Made by a program: the position numbers and the translations under genes | From: Pontibacter sp. HSC-14F20 | GTDB taxonomy: Bacteria > Bacteroidota > Bacteroidia > Cytophagales > Hymenobacteraceae | DNA: 64,000 nucleotides | Reading direction: 5' to 3' | Assembly: GCF_019599265.1 (NCBI RefSeq) | Contig: NZ_JAHZTC010000001.1 | Span: forward strand, 186,001-250,000 | Shown: in pieces, positions 51,467-61,313 of the stretch | How positions within the stretch are numbered: the first letter of the stretch is position 1 | Layout: the number at the start of each line of letters is the position of its first letter | The notes under the pieces: model-generated | Databases searched by the model: none | What the model saw: only the letters and a program-made list of their open reading frames with translations | Told to the model about the DNA's origin: nothing

Positions 51467-53839
51467 TTAGAATGGATAGCCGATGGCAATGTTGAGCACC
51501 ATACCTTGTTTACCCGGTTCAGGCTTGAACCTGAATTTAAAGTCGTCGAGGACGAAGCGGTCGCCTTCGGGCAGATAGGGTACGCGCACCGGTATACCTA
51601 AGTCGAAGCGAATCACGAAGAACTCAATATCTACCCGCAGGCCAAAGCCTGTACCTACTGCCAGTTCCTTAAACAGATTGCCTGCTTTAAACTTTGGCTT
51701 CTCCAATACTCCTGTGTCTGTGTAGGTCTCTTCGAGCAGCCAGATATTCCCGGCATCTACAAACAGCGCTCCTCTAAAAAACCCGAAAATAGGGAAACGA
51801 TACTCTACATTGCTTTCAAGCTTGATGTCGCCTGTCTGGTCAAAAAAGGAAAAGGCCAGATCTCCTGCGTCGTACGTGCCCGGCCCTATACTGCGTGCCC
51901 GGAAAGCCCTGATGCTGTTCGGGCCGCCAATTGAGAATTGCTTCACGTAAGGCAGGGTGCGTGAGTTCCCATAAGGGAAGCCCACTCCAGCGATCAAACG
52001 GGTTGCCAGCTGGCTCTTCTCTGAAAAATTAAGGTAGTATCGGAAGTCGTTATCAATGCGGGTGTATTGCGAGTACGGCTGGTTAAAAATGGTGCGCGGT
52101 GGCACAGGCGGTTCGGAAGCATCATCGCGTTTTTCGCTGCCCAGCAGCGACTGCACCGCACTCACCAGGTTGCCCGACACATCCAGGGTAGTAGCGTTAA
52201 AAAACTGATGGGTTTTATTCTCCAGCGCCAATGTGCTCAAGGTATGCTGATAAATAGAACCGATGATGAACTGTTCTTCAAAACTGCTACGTAAAAAAGG
52301 ATTTTCATCAAGTAGAGCGCTAAACTCTTCTGTCTGTTTTCCCAGGCGTACATATTGCAGGTTTATTGGTGTGAAGTCATGCGTAATCGTCTGCCTAGGT
52401 CGCCAGTTATACCCGTAGGAGGCATTAAAGGAGTTCATCTGAAAAAACTGTACCCGGTTCAGGAAATTATAGCCCAGCGCAATACGCGTTTTTGGCACAA
52501 AGGCAGACCGAAGATTGGGCAGGTTGAAAGGAGCCACCAGTCTTGGGAAGGTAAGGCTGGTCTGTACCCCAAGCTCGTAGGAGCTAAGCCCGACCGGGTT
52601 CTCATCGGGTGACTCGCCGCTGACGTTCCGCTGGCCCCCCACCTGATTTTCAAAGCGACCGGTCAGGTCCAGAGTAAACACCTCTGACCCTTTAAAAGCA
52701 TTGCGGTTTCGGAATGAGACAGTAATACCGGGCCCTGCCAGGTTATTGGATTTGCTCACCATCTGCGCTTCCGCCCGAAGCGATTTTTTTAAGTCGGGTG
52801 TCATGAAGATAAACGCATCCAGCCGGTCCTCTTTCAGGGTATCCCGCTCATACTGCAGGTTCACAAACTTATAGGCACTCAAACCAGACAACCTGCTGAC
52901 AGTGAGAAGGTGGTTGCGACGGCTATACACGCTGTCTTTCGCCACAAAAAGCCCCGGCACAATATGCTTCGCCCGTACATAGTTTTCGTTCGGAATGTAG
53001 TTGTAACCTTCAAAGCGCAGCGTATCACTCACGGACAAACTGTCGTTCAGCACATAGTTTGCGTTGATAAAGATGTCGTCGATTTTGTAAGGGCGCAGGG
53101 AATGGGCCGGCAAATCATGTTTCAGGCGAAGGAGTACATCCACTTCTCTATTGCCCACCGCAGTGTCGGCACTGAAAATAAGCATATTGGGCGCAAAAAA
53201 GAAGTAACCTCTGTTTTTGAGAACCTGGTCTATGCGGGCTCTCTCGGCAATCATTTTGTCCAGATCGTAAGGTTCTCCCTGCTTGAGCAGCGAGTTGGCT
53301 TGCGTCTGACTGATCTCGGTATGTATGGGCAGGGAGTCGCTGGCGGTATAGTTGATCTTGCGTATGCGGTAAGGCTCGTGCACAGTGGCAGTCCAATCGA
53401 TCGTGGCTTTCTTCTTTTTGATGGTAGTATCACTCTGCACAGTATTATAGAAATAGCCCCGGTTGTGCAGGCGCGATTGCATCACTTCGTTGATGCTGGC
53501 GGTGTCCACTTCAGACAAGAGCACAGGAGGCTCACCGAGCTTACTCTGTATCCAGTTTTTGAGGCCTTTCTCTTTCTCGGTATAAAATGTATTGTAGATC
53601 CAGAGCTTGGGGCGCATACCTAATATAGAGGCGTTGGGCTTGGGGCGCACCGTGTTGCTCAGTTCGGTTTCCAGCTCGGTGCCGCGCTTGCTGCTGTCCT
53701 TCTCGTCGTTTACTTTCACATTAAAACCTGCAAACAGGGCATCGCCTTCCGGAACGGTTTTCGTGCTGCTGCAACCGGGCAGTACCCAGCTCAGCGCCAG
53801 ACATAATACAAACAGGGAATAGCGTAACGCTGTGGTCAT
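51467..53839 (-). CDS. TamA-like outer-membrane protein of lipoprotein type (TamL)
   Basis: A 790-residue BamA/TamA-superfamily (Omp85) protein with a lipoprotein signal ending VLPGC (Cys23), the hallmark of the Bacteroidota TamL form. POTRA-like domains fill about residues 60-340. The 16-stranded barrel follows, with the family segment GVGFPYGNSRTLPYVKQFSI and QFSIGGPNSIRAFRARSIGP-type sequence near 640, and a C-terminal strand ending NIAIGYPF. It acts with TamB to move lipids or proteins to the outer membrane. The tamB stop lies 7 bases before its start, so they form one operon. Confidence 0.9.
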   Translation of the reverse strand: MTTALRYSLFVLCLALSWVLPGCSSTKTVPEGDALFAGFNVKVNDEKDSSKRGTELETELSNTVRPKPNASILGMRPKLWIYNTFYTEKEKGLKNWIQSKLGEPPVLLSEVDTASINEVMQSRLHNRGYFYNTVQSDTTIKKKKATIDWTATVHEPYRIRKINYTASDSLPIHTEISQTQANSLLKQGEPYDLDKMIAERARIDQVLKNRGYFFFAPNMLIFSADTAVGNREVDVLLRLKHDLPAHSLRPYKIDDIFINANYVLNDSLSVSDTLRFEGYNYIPNENYVRAKHIVPGLFVAKDSVYSRRNHLLTVSRLSGLSAYKFVNLQYERDTLKEDRLDAFIFMTPDLKKSLRAEAQMVSKSNNLAGPGITVSFRNRNAFKGSEVFTLDLTGRFENQVGGQRNVSGESPDENPVGLSSYELGVQTSLTFPRLVAPFNLPNLRSAFVPKTRIALGYNFLNRVQFFQMNSFNASYGYNWRPRQTITHDFTPINLQYVRLGKQTEEFSALLDENPFLRSSFEEQFIIGSIYQHTLSTLALENKTHQFFNATTLDVSGNLVSAVQSLLGSEKRDDASEPPVPPRTIFNQPYSQYTRIDNDFRYYLNFSEKSQLATRLIAGVGFPYGNSRTLPYVKQFSIGGPNSIRAFRARSIGPGTYDAGDLAFSFFDQTGDIKLESNVEYRFPIFGFFRGALFVDAGNIWLLEETYTDTGVLEKPKFKAGNLFKELAVGTGFGLRVDIEFFVIRFDLGIPVRVPYLPEGDRFVLDDFKFRFKPEPGKQGMVLNIAIGYPF

Positions 53840-53846
53840 AGGGGAC

Positions 53847-56800
53847 TTATTCTTGTTCTTCTTTTACGACTTCTTCTACTTTTTCTTCAGCTTCCTGCTC
53901 TTCCTTACGCTTTTCTTTCTGATTAAACTTGATGGCTTCCTCCAAGCGTCGCGCTTCTTTGCGGGCCTCCCGACTTTCCAGACTGCGGAACAGGTCAGAG
54001 AAATTGTCATAGTCGCGCACAAAAATCAGGGCAAGGCCGGTGGCCCGCACGTCACCTTCCAGGAAGCCCTCGTACTGGTTGCGCTGGAAGCCGCGCACAC
54101 GCAGTCTGCCGTCTTTTGTTAATGAGTACTCTACCGATACGTCTCCTCCAAAACCGCTCATGTTGCGCTGCTGTTCGTTCTGTCCTTCCAGCCCAATATC
54201 GGTACCGACACGCACGGTCAGGCGATCATCCAGAAACTGCTGGCGCATGGCCACGTTCAGGTCGGTGCGTCCTTGGGCTGAGCCGGAGGAGTAATCTTCA
54301 TAGGAACTCACGCCTAATTCCAGTCCGAGACCGCCGGCATAACGATTGGTCAGCTGATTAAGCTGGTCTGTCATCACCTGGCTTAAACTGTTGCGTGCCG
54401 TAGATCCCAGTCCGCCACCACCTGAGCTAGACAAAGGATCCTGTGCCAGAAAACGACCCAGTACCAGCAAAGAGAACACCTGCTTGTTGAGCTCGGAATC
54501 ATCTTGGCGCAGCGCAGCCAGGCGGCTCTCTACAGTGCCATCCAATGCGCCGCGACGTTGCTCTTCCAGCTGAATATCAAATCCGATCTCCGGCTTGAGC
54601 AATTCGCCATTCAGGTTCACAAACACCTCGAAAGGCAATTGGGTACGGTAGCGGTTCAGCGCAGCCTGTTCCATATCAACCTGGTCAACCACCAGTTCCA
54701 TAGGGGCTGCCTGAAGACTGTAAATAGCTGAAATCTGCATGTTGGCCTGCATCGGGTCGCCGGTCCAGTTGATGTAACTGCCTTTAGCGATGTCGAGTTG
54801 CCGTGACACCAGATCATAAAAGTCCATGCTATACCTGCCTTCCGTGATCACGTAGCGGCCACTCATGCTGATCTGTCCGCTTGGCGTGATGCCGATAAAA
54901 AGTGGCGAAGCACTACCGCGCACGACCAGGTTATCGCCCGTGGTCGGGTCTATCACAATAGTTACGGTGGTGGCATCGGTCACATTAATCTGCGCATCGA
55001 CATTAGCACCCACAAAACCAGCTGACGTGCTTTCCTCCACTACTCTTGCAAGTATGGCGTTGAGCGAATCGTTGAGCGTGACATATTCCACTACCCCATC
55101 TCGCTCAGCGGCTGCCACATTATCGGCAGGTATAACGGTGGTAAAGGTGGAACCGTCCAGCACTGTTACAAATACCTCGATATTCGGTTCCAGCATACTG
55201 CCCGTTATGTTGGCTTTCATGGCCATCTGCACGGTGCCGTAAAACAGGTCGTTGTCGTTGGCGGTTGAGTTCATGGCCAGGAAGCGTTCTGTTCGGGCGC
55301 GCAGGTCGAAGGTATAGTCGGTGTAGTTCTGGGTCAGGATGTTGCCGTTGATGTCGAGTGTATTGCCCAGCGAGTCGGTGAGTGTGAAGTCTCGCATGCT
55401 GATGCCCTGCTCCGTGAACTCCATGCGTTCGTTTTGCAAGGTATAGAGTGAGTTGAGCATTGTCAGGTTAAACTGCGCCTGGTTGAAATCCAGTCCACCC
55501 CGGATGGCGGGCTGTGCAAGAGTGCCCGTGATGCGCAGTTTGCCATTGGCGTTGCCAGCCAGGTCGTCTACCATGCCTTGGGTAAAGCCGCCAAACGAGG
55601 CCAGGTTCAGGTTGGCAATGTTGGCATCGAGGTTGAGCAGGCTCGTTTCAGCCTGCATTGCATACGTACCATTCACCAGCACTTCGTTGCCATTGCCGGT
55701 AAGCGCCAGGTTCAGGTTGTAACGGTTGGCGCCTGCTGTGTTTGCTTTCAGGGCGATGTCGCCAATCGGTATACCTGTGTAGGCAAAGTCTGATAAGGTG
55801 AGGTCGGCGGTAAAAGCCGGGTTACCTGCCAGCAGGTCCGTCAAAGTAGCCGTTCCGTTCAGCACTCCTGTCATCACGCTATCCTGCTGCTGAAATGACT
55901 CCATGATATAACCGATCTCAAAGTTGCCAAACTCCACTTGCAGCGGTGCATTCGGGCTCACAGGGCCGGTGCTGTTAAGAAGCAGGTAATTGCCGTTGCG
56001 CTCCAGCCGGATATTTTGTGCATAAAGCAGATTGGTGTCGAATTGCAGATAATTGTCCTGTGGTACCGACCAGGGCTCCCCGTTGATGACGAGTTGCTCC
56101 GGATTGAAAGCAAAGCGGTATCCAGGTCCCAGACTATTGAGCATACCACCTATCACAAACTGCTCCACGCTGTCAGTATCAGCCATAGCCAGTCGCAACG
56201 ACAAATCATTGTCGCGGGCTGCTCCGTTCATACTCACATTGTTGAGCAACAGGGAAGGAGAGCGAATCTCACGCACGCCCAGATTGTAAGCCATTTGCTC
56301 CCGGTTTCCGCGTACCTGCAGCGCCACATCCTGGATGTTATACTCAGTATAAGTCATCTTACCTATGTTTGCATCCATGGCAAACTCCTGCGTTTCGCCA
56401 TTGTAAGAAGCCGTGATCGGACCATTTACCTGCAGTTCTCCCAAATCCGGTACAAAAGAGGCGATGATATCCGGACGGCGCACCTGCATTGTCACATCAA
56501 AGTCACCCAGGTTGAGATTAGCCGGGAAAGGCGGATCGGGTTGCAGGTCGAAATAGGCGGAGAAGTGTTTGGCCAGCGCTGTTGGTAATTCTCCCAGGTC
56601 GTTGGCAAAACGCATATCGGCATCGAGTATGCTGGAGTTGAGTGCGATGGCTGTGCCGGGCATTTTCTGGGTCAGCGTAAGCTGCAGCGAGTCGATCGGG
56701 TAGGAGACGCCTTGCAGGCGCACCCGTACATCATCGCCTTCCAAAGTACCGCTGATATCACTGGCATCCTTACCGGCAAAACGACCGCGCAGCTGACCTC

Positions 56801-58988
56801 TCACTCCCAGGTCCTCTTCATAAAAATTGAGTGCTTTCAGATCTACGCCTTTCAGGTCCAGGTCAAACACATATTCACCCCGCTCGGCATTGCGCATGTT
56901 GAAGTCGCCTTTGAGGTCGAAGTTCAGGTTTTCGTCGCGGGCCTTGGCTGACACAAGGTATAAGTTGCGGTCGATGCGGGCGACTACGTCCACATTGTTG
57001 TAAGCGTAGTTGTTGTAATTGGCTTCCTTAATGCGGGCCTTTACATTTGCGCGCATGGTTTCGGGACTGAGGCCTGTGCCCTGGGCTGTTGCTTCAAAAG
57101 CGACCCGGCCTACGCCATAGTCTTCCGTAAAAAGCTGCTTCAGATCAAAGCCTGATGTTCTGACTATCGCCTTGAACGGCTCAGCGCCAGCTGGTCCCTC
57201 GTCCATGTCAACCACAGCGTTCAGTGTGCCAAAGGAGCTTTTGATCGCTGCATTCAGATCGAAGTTGGTGAGGGTGCCGCTATACTTGCCTGTCATGCTC
57301 AGGTTATTCGGGATCCTGATTTCCGGAGGTATAGTACCGGGAGGAGCCAGTGCCAGTATGTCGGTGCGGGTCGTAGCCACACGGTTGAGGTTGAGGTTCA
57401 TGGCCAAACGGTCAGGGTCCATGGCGTTGCGCACATTACCGCTCACGTTCACGGCAGTACCCTGCAAACCTGCCACCTGCAGCTGCAGTATATTAATGTT
57501 GTCGAGCCTACCCTGCGCACGCCCGTCGAGGCGAAGGGTGGAGTTAGCGATTTTCCGGAACGAAGGATTGTCAGCAAGGTCAGGTGCAAAATACAGAGCG
57601 TCCTTCATGCCAATGCGGCTGTTGTCGATGTCAAGGTCCAGCTGCACGGCGTCCAGGTTATCAGTCAAATCAGCCCAGGAGGTATAGCGCAGGGCCAGGT
57701 CTTTGCTGATGCGGCTGTTGCCCGTTTGCAGGTCGAGGTTGGCCAACCGGGCGTGCGTAGAGTCGAGTGTGATGTCAGATTGAAAATTGTTCACGCGGAA
57801 GCCGCTCTGCTCCTCAAGTTTGAGTTGGTTGAGTTGCATGCCCATCTGGTTCAGGCTATACCTCACATCTTCAGCATCCATCTCGATGTTGGTAAAGCGC
57901 AAGTGGTTGTAGTCCATTCCGCGAGCCTGTTGCGCCGCGTCGGCGTTGTCCATACCTGCTTCCAGTCCGCTGACGTTGAGCTTACCCAGGTTTACGACCC
58001 ACTTCACCGGCTGACCCTGTGTCTTTTCTACCGATTCGTCCAGCTTACGCACAGTTTCAGCCGGGTTCACAGCCAGCGAGTCGGTCGGTTTCATTTTCTC
58101 CTGCACATAGAGTACTTTGGAATTGTGCAGATCGAAGCTGCGCAGGTCGATGCGGGCATTCGGCAGGTCAATATCATCTACGATTAGTTCTGAGTTCCCC
58201 AGCTTCAACTCGATGCGTTGGTCTGCAGGTATACTGACGTAGTTCAGCGCAAAATTCTCTACTTCCACGCCACTCATCCCGAAGTCAAAAGTAACTGGCT
58301 CAGGCTCGGTTTCTGGTGGCAGTTTGGACTGCACATAGCTTATACCTGTATTGCGCAGCTTTATTTCATCCAGCCGGTAAATTTCCTCTTCCAGGTTCAG
58401 TTCTTCCATGGTGGTGGTCAGCTGTCCCACTCTTGCCCTGATGTGGTTGCCGCCCGCCTCGTCGTTGAAGTTGACAAACACGTTTTCGAGGTTGATCAAG
58501 CCCAGATCCAGCTGCATCGCTGCAGCTGTGTCGGCAGGTTGGGCTGTTGTGGTATCGGTCGCGAAGGCCTCCGTCAGAAAATCGAAGTTGGAGGTAGAGT
58601 CAGGGCGGATGTGCAGGTTGAGGGTAGCCTGCTGCAGGTCTATTTTGCTGATATTGATGCCGCCACTGAGGAGCGACCATATACTGAGGTCCAACCCGAG
58701 GCGCTGACTATACCAGAGCGTATCCTGCTGCTGGTCCTCCATGTATACATCTTCGAGTACAATGGCATTGCGCCAGTCCGTTTTAAACCGCCCGATCTCT
58801 ACCCGTGTATCGAGCATGCCGGCCAGGTATGAGGCTCCTTTCTGCGCAGCAAAATTTTGCACTTTCGGGATCTGCAGGGCTATGATAATGAGCAATAGCA
58901 GACCTACTACGATGGCAAGGAACCATAGTATTACCTTGGCAATGGTCTTTCCGATATGTTTAGCTGATGCGATAGGTGTCGTATTTAT
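53847..58988 (-). CDS. tamB: TamB-like translocation and assembly module protein
   Basis: A giant envelope protein of about 1,713 residues with a long beta-rich repeat region and a C-terminal TamB/DUF490 domain. The domain runs about 1,100-1,600 and includes GRYVITEGRYSMDFYDLVSR and QVFSLLVLGRFLAQDP. It bridges inner and outer membranes and partners TamL. The first standard start, a TTG at 58895, falls inside the N-terminal membrane helix. The frame stays open to an ATA at 58988, giving a full leader (INTTPIASAKHIGKTIAKVI). No ATG, GTG or TTG exists between. The start is thus uncertain. Confidence 0.85.
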   Translation of the reverse strand: MNTTPIASAKHIGKTIAKVILWFLAIVVGLLLLIIIALQIPKVQNFAAQKGASYLAGMLDTRVEIGRFKTDWRNAIVLEDVYMEDQQQDTLWYSQRLGLDLSIWSLLSGGINISKIDLQQATLNLHIRPDSTSNFDFLTEAFATDTTTAQPADTAAAMQLDLGLINLENVFVNFNDEAGGNHIRARVGQLTTTMEELNLEEEIYRLDEIKLRNTGISYVQSKLPPETEPEPVTFDFGMSGVEVENFALNYVSIPADQRIELKLGNSELIVDDIDLPNARIDLRSFDLHNSKVLYVQEKMKPTDSLAVNPAETVRKLDESVEKTQGQPVKWVVNLGKLNVSGLEAGMDNADAAQQARGMDYNHLRFTNIEMDAEDVRYSLNQMGMQLNQLKLEEQSGFRVNNFQSDITLDSTHARLANLDLQTGNSRISKDLALRYTSWADLTDNLDAVQLDLDIDNSRIGMKDALYFAPDLADNPSFRKIANSTLRLDGRAQGRLDNINILQLQVAGLQGTAVNVSGNVRNAMDPDRLAMNLNLNRVATTRTDILALAPPGTIPPEIRIPNNLSMTGKYSGTLTNFDLNAAIKSSFGTLNAVVDMDEGPAGAEPFKAIVRTSGFDLKQLFTEDYGVGRVAFEATAQGTGLSPETMRANVKARIKEANYNNYAYNNVDVVARIDRNLYLVSAKARDENLNFDLKGDFNMRNAERGEYVFDLDLKGVDLKALNFYEEDLGVRGQLRGRFAGKDASDISGTLEGDDVRVRLQGVSYPIDSLQLTLTQKMPGTAIALNSSILDADMRFANDLGELPTALAKHFSAYFDLQPDPPFPANLNLGDFDVTMQVRRPDIIASFVPDLGELQVNGPITASYNGETQEFAMDANIGKMTYTEYNIQDVALQVRGNREQMAYNLGVREIRSPSLLLNNVSMNGAARDNDLSLRLAMADTDSVEQFVIGGMLNSLGPGYRFAFNPEQLVINGEPWSVPQDNYLQFDTNLLYAQNIRLERNGNYLLLNSTGPVSPNAPLQVEFGNFEIGYIMESFQQQDSVMTGVLNGTATLTDLLAGNPAFTADLTLSDFAYTGIPIGDIALKANTAGANRYNLNLALTGNGNEVLVNGTYAMQAETSLLNLDANIANLNLASFGGFTQGMVDDLAGNANGKLRITGTLAQPAIRGGLDFNQAQFNLTMLNSLYTLQNERMEFTEQGISMRDFTLTDSLGNTLDINGNILTQNYTDYTFDLRARTERFLAMNSTANDNDLFYGTVQMAMKANITGSMLEPNIEVFVTVLDGSTFTTVIPADNVAAAERDGVVEYVTLNDSLNAILARVVEESTSAGFVGANVDAQINVTDATTVTIVIDPTTGDNLVVRGSASPLFIGITPSGQISMSGRYVITEGRYSMDFYDLVSRQLDIAKGSYINWTGDPMQANMQISAIYSLQAAPMELVVDQVDMEQAALNRYRTQLPFEVFVNLNGELLKPEIGFDIQLEEQRRGALDGTVESRLAALRQDDSELNKQVFSLLVLGRFLAQDPLSSSGGGGLGSTARNSLSQVMTDQLNQLTNRYAGGLGLELGVSSYEDYSSGSAQGRTDLNVAMRQQFLDDRLTVRVGTDIGLEGQNEQQRNMSGFGGDVSVEYSLTKDGRLRVRGFQRNQYEGFLEGDVRATGLALIFVRDYDNFSDLFRSLESREARKEARRLEEAIKFNQKEKRKEEQEAEEKVEEVVKEEQE

Positions 58989-59154
58989 TGTTTGACTTTA
59001 CGCAGGATTGCTAACAAGGATAGAATTTTTTACTATTGGAAATCGTATACCTGTTTGTTCACTGCCCTTGCTGAACTGCGCCACCCTTCTATTGTTAAGA
59101 ACCCATGCGCCCTGAAACTGCAATTATTTAGTGGAGGCTAAGGTGTAATTACTT

Positions 59155-59928
59155 GGTTGAGGTCTACAATGTATGATGTGGGAATAAGTATGGCAGCAAG
59201 GGTGTTTACAGGAAGTTATGTGCGAGATAACTATCCAAGTAAACTGCCCCTACTGCCACAGTGTGAAAGTAGTAAAAAATGGCGTAAAGCGCACGGGCAG
59301 GCAGAACTTCCTCTGCCGGGACTGCCGAAAGCAGTTCCAGCACACGTATCAGAAAGCGGGCTGCAGGCCCGAGGCAAAGCGCCTGGTGCTGCAAATGCTT
59401 GTCAGAAACGCAGGCATCCGCGACATTGAAGAGGTAACGGGCGTGCACCGGCAGACCGTGCTCCGGTGGCTCAACCAGAAGGCCGACAGCCTGCAGGTCA
59501 GTCCCCGGCAAGGGCACTACGACTCGGTACAGGTAGACGAGGTGTGGACCTTTGTCAAAAGACGGAAGAAGTGCAAAAGGTGGCTCTTCTACGCTTACGC
59601 GCCCGAAACAGACGAGGTGCTGGCCTGGAGCTGGGGCAATCGCAGCGAGCATACGGTCCGCAGGCTCTACCGGCAGCTGGAGCAGCTTAGAATAGGCCAT
59701 TTCTGCACCGACGACTGGCCTGCTTTCACCAAAGTGCTGCCTAAAGACAGGCACATGATAGGTAAAGCATACACCAAAAACATCGAGGGGGTCAACCTGT
59801 GCCTGAGAACAAGAAACAGAAGACTGAACAGAAAAACGGCCTGCTTCTCCAAAAAAGAGCAAAACCATGAAAATGCTATGAAACTAATATTCTATTACCG
59901 CAACCATCATACATTGTAGACCACGACC
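59155..59928 (+). mobile_element. IS1-family insertion sequence, intact
   Basis: A 774-bp element with 24-bp inverted ends (59155-59178 and 59905-59928, two mismatches, starting GGT as IS1 does). An exact 8-bp direct repeat AATTACTT (59147-59154 and 59929-59936) flanks it. The size and the single transposase gene fit IS1. It lies between tamB and the nitroreductase-like gene, upstream of both. Confidence 0.9.
59218..59919 (+). CDS. IS1-family transposase
   Basis: A 233-residue protein read in one frame, without the InsA/InsB frameshift of classical IS1. An N-terminal zinc ribbon (CPYC...CRDC, about 9-35) and a helix-turn-helix (IRDIEEVTGVHRQTVLRWL) precede the DDE core: QVDEVWTF, CTDDWPAF and KNIEGVNLCLRTRNRRLNRK. 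The frame is intact and reaches almost to the end of the element. Confidence 0.92.
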   Translation: MCEITIQVNCPYCHSVKVVKNGVKRTGRQNFLCRDCRKQFQHTYQKAGCRPEAKRLVLQMLVRNAGIRDIEEVTGVHRQTVLRWLNQKADSLQVSPRQGHYDSVQVDEVWTFVKRRKKCKRWLFYAYAPETDEVLAWSWGNRSEHTVRRLYRQLEQLRIGHFCTDDWPAFTKVLPKDRHMIGKAYTKNIEGVNLCLRTRNRRLNRKTACFSKKEQNHENAMKLIFYYRNHHTL

Positions 59929-59997
59929 AATTACTTAATAGCCAAACAACTAGTGTTGCGAGGAGTACTTAAGACAGTCTTTTATTATACTTTGATC

Positions 59998-61281
59998 ATG
60001 GCACAGGAAGCTATACCTAGGGGCTTTAAGGAAATGTTGGATTTCGGATTGGTAGAAGCTTTGTTGGGCCGACGGTCCCGCCGATTCTTCAGAGGAGCTG
60101 AGATACCGGATGGGGTTTTTGCCTACAAATCTGAACATGCCCCCATGCCCCTTTCTGAGCTGGAGAAGTTACTTGTCGTAACAGCTTGTGCCGGCAACAC
60201 GGGTTGGCACAACATGATCTACCGGGCGCAGCGGTATGTACCACACCTGTCTAATTATGCCGCCGCTGCAGGAGGGCGCACTTTCCCTTCTGCAGCAGGC
60301 TTCCATACCTCCATGACCTTTTTTACAGACGATACAGGCGTGTATGTGGTCAACAACCGCGATGCGCCCGCCTCTGCTGATCGCAAAGAAGATGGCTCAC
60401 TGGAGCTGGATGATGTGGTGCAGGCCATGCAGCAGCATATTACCAAATTGCAGGACGGCCGATTAAAGCTTCCCTCTGCAGTTCCATTTGTGGAGGCGCA
60501 CAATACCTGGGTAAGTAACAAGCCGGGCACACTGCTGGTGATTCCGGTGGCTGATCTGGCGCAGCACGTGCTGTTAGCGCTCTGTTATATGTTGCAGAAT
60601 GGCCTTGTGCTGTATGATGATATCAACAAACGCCCCATACCAGGTATAGCTCGTTTCAAGTCCCTGGTAGAGCCGGATAGTACCTGGCCGATCACTTATG
60701 TAGAGCAATTGTGCATGGCTGAGGTTACCGTGGAAATATCGACTTCCTGCTACGCGGGTTCGCTGATGTTGCAGGCTATGGGGCTAGGCGGGTGGTTATA
60801 CGATGGCATCGATCCGTTTAGTGTGCTGGGGGCGAGTGGGGTAGCAGGTGCAGAAGGACTGGGGTTTCGCTACGATACAGATGAGCGTTGGCCTTATCCC
60901 AACCCGACCGGACTGGCAGGGGTGATGGAAGCTTACTGTCCGCCGCATTATCCTGATATGCGTGCTGCTGTGGAAGCAGTGTGTGAAAGAAAGTTCGGTA
61001 AGGGAGGCCCCTTTCATCCGGCAACTCCCGGCCCCTGGAAAGATGCCGCTGATGTACGGAGCGCTGCCCAGGTACATGATGCAGACTTCAGGGAGTGTGT
61101 GGCACTGCAGGCACAATACGTGTACGATACTTTCGGTAAATTCCCCGGCACGGTGCCTTCGGTCTTCATTTGTCCTTACTTACAGGCTCACCACCTCGAT
61201 CTGGACTTTTATGATAAGTTTTATCAGCCGGGTGCCTATTTGTATACGCATGCCCACCATATGAAGCAGTGGCACCCGTAG
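59998..61281 (+). CDS. Nitroreductase-like hypothetical protein
   Basis: A soluble protein of about 427 residues. The N-terminal part has a nitroreductase-like opening: VEALLGRRSRRFFRGAEIPD, then MPLSELEKLLVVTACAGNTG, where FMN-binding arginines would lie in RRSRRF. The rest (for example WLYDGIDPFSVLGASGV) does not match a family I know. The length is about twice that of a typical nitroreductase, which may suggest two fused half-domains. The start at 59998 is preferred over an upstream ATG/TTG at 59953. The IS1 element sits just upstream and may have displaced its promoter. Confidence 0.5.
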   Translation: MAQEAIPRGFKEMLDFGLVEALLGRRSRRFFRGAEIPDGVFAYKSEHAPMPLSELEKLLVVTACAGNTGWHNMIYRAQRYVPHLSNYAAAAGGRTFPSAAGFHTSMTFFTDDTGVYVVNNRDAPASADRKEDGSLELDDVVQAMQQHITKLQDGRLKLPSAVPFVEAHNTWVSNKPGTLLVIPVADLAQHVLLALCYMLQNGLVLYDDINKRPIPGIARFKSLVEPDSTWPITYVEQLCMAEVTVEISTSCYAGSLMLQAMGLGGWLYDGIDPFSVLGASGVAGAEGLGFRYDTDERWPYPNPTGLAGVMEAYCPPHYPDMRAAVEAVCERKFGKGGPFHPATPGPWKDAADVRSAAQVHDADFRECVALQAQYVYDTFGKFPGTVPSVFICPYLQAHHLDLDFYDKFYQPGAYLYTHAHHMKQWHP

Positions 61282-61313
61282 CTTCTACAAAAAATTAGCT
61301 ATATAAGCTTTGA

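Noticed and set aside
52910-53623. Plus-strand open frame of 237 codons opposite the tamL-like gene
   Set aside because: It lies fully inside a well-supported Omp85 gene, and its sequence has no recognisable features.
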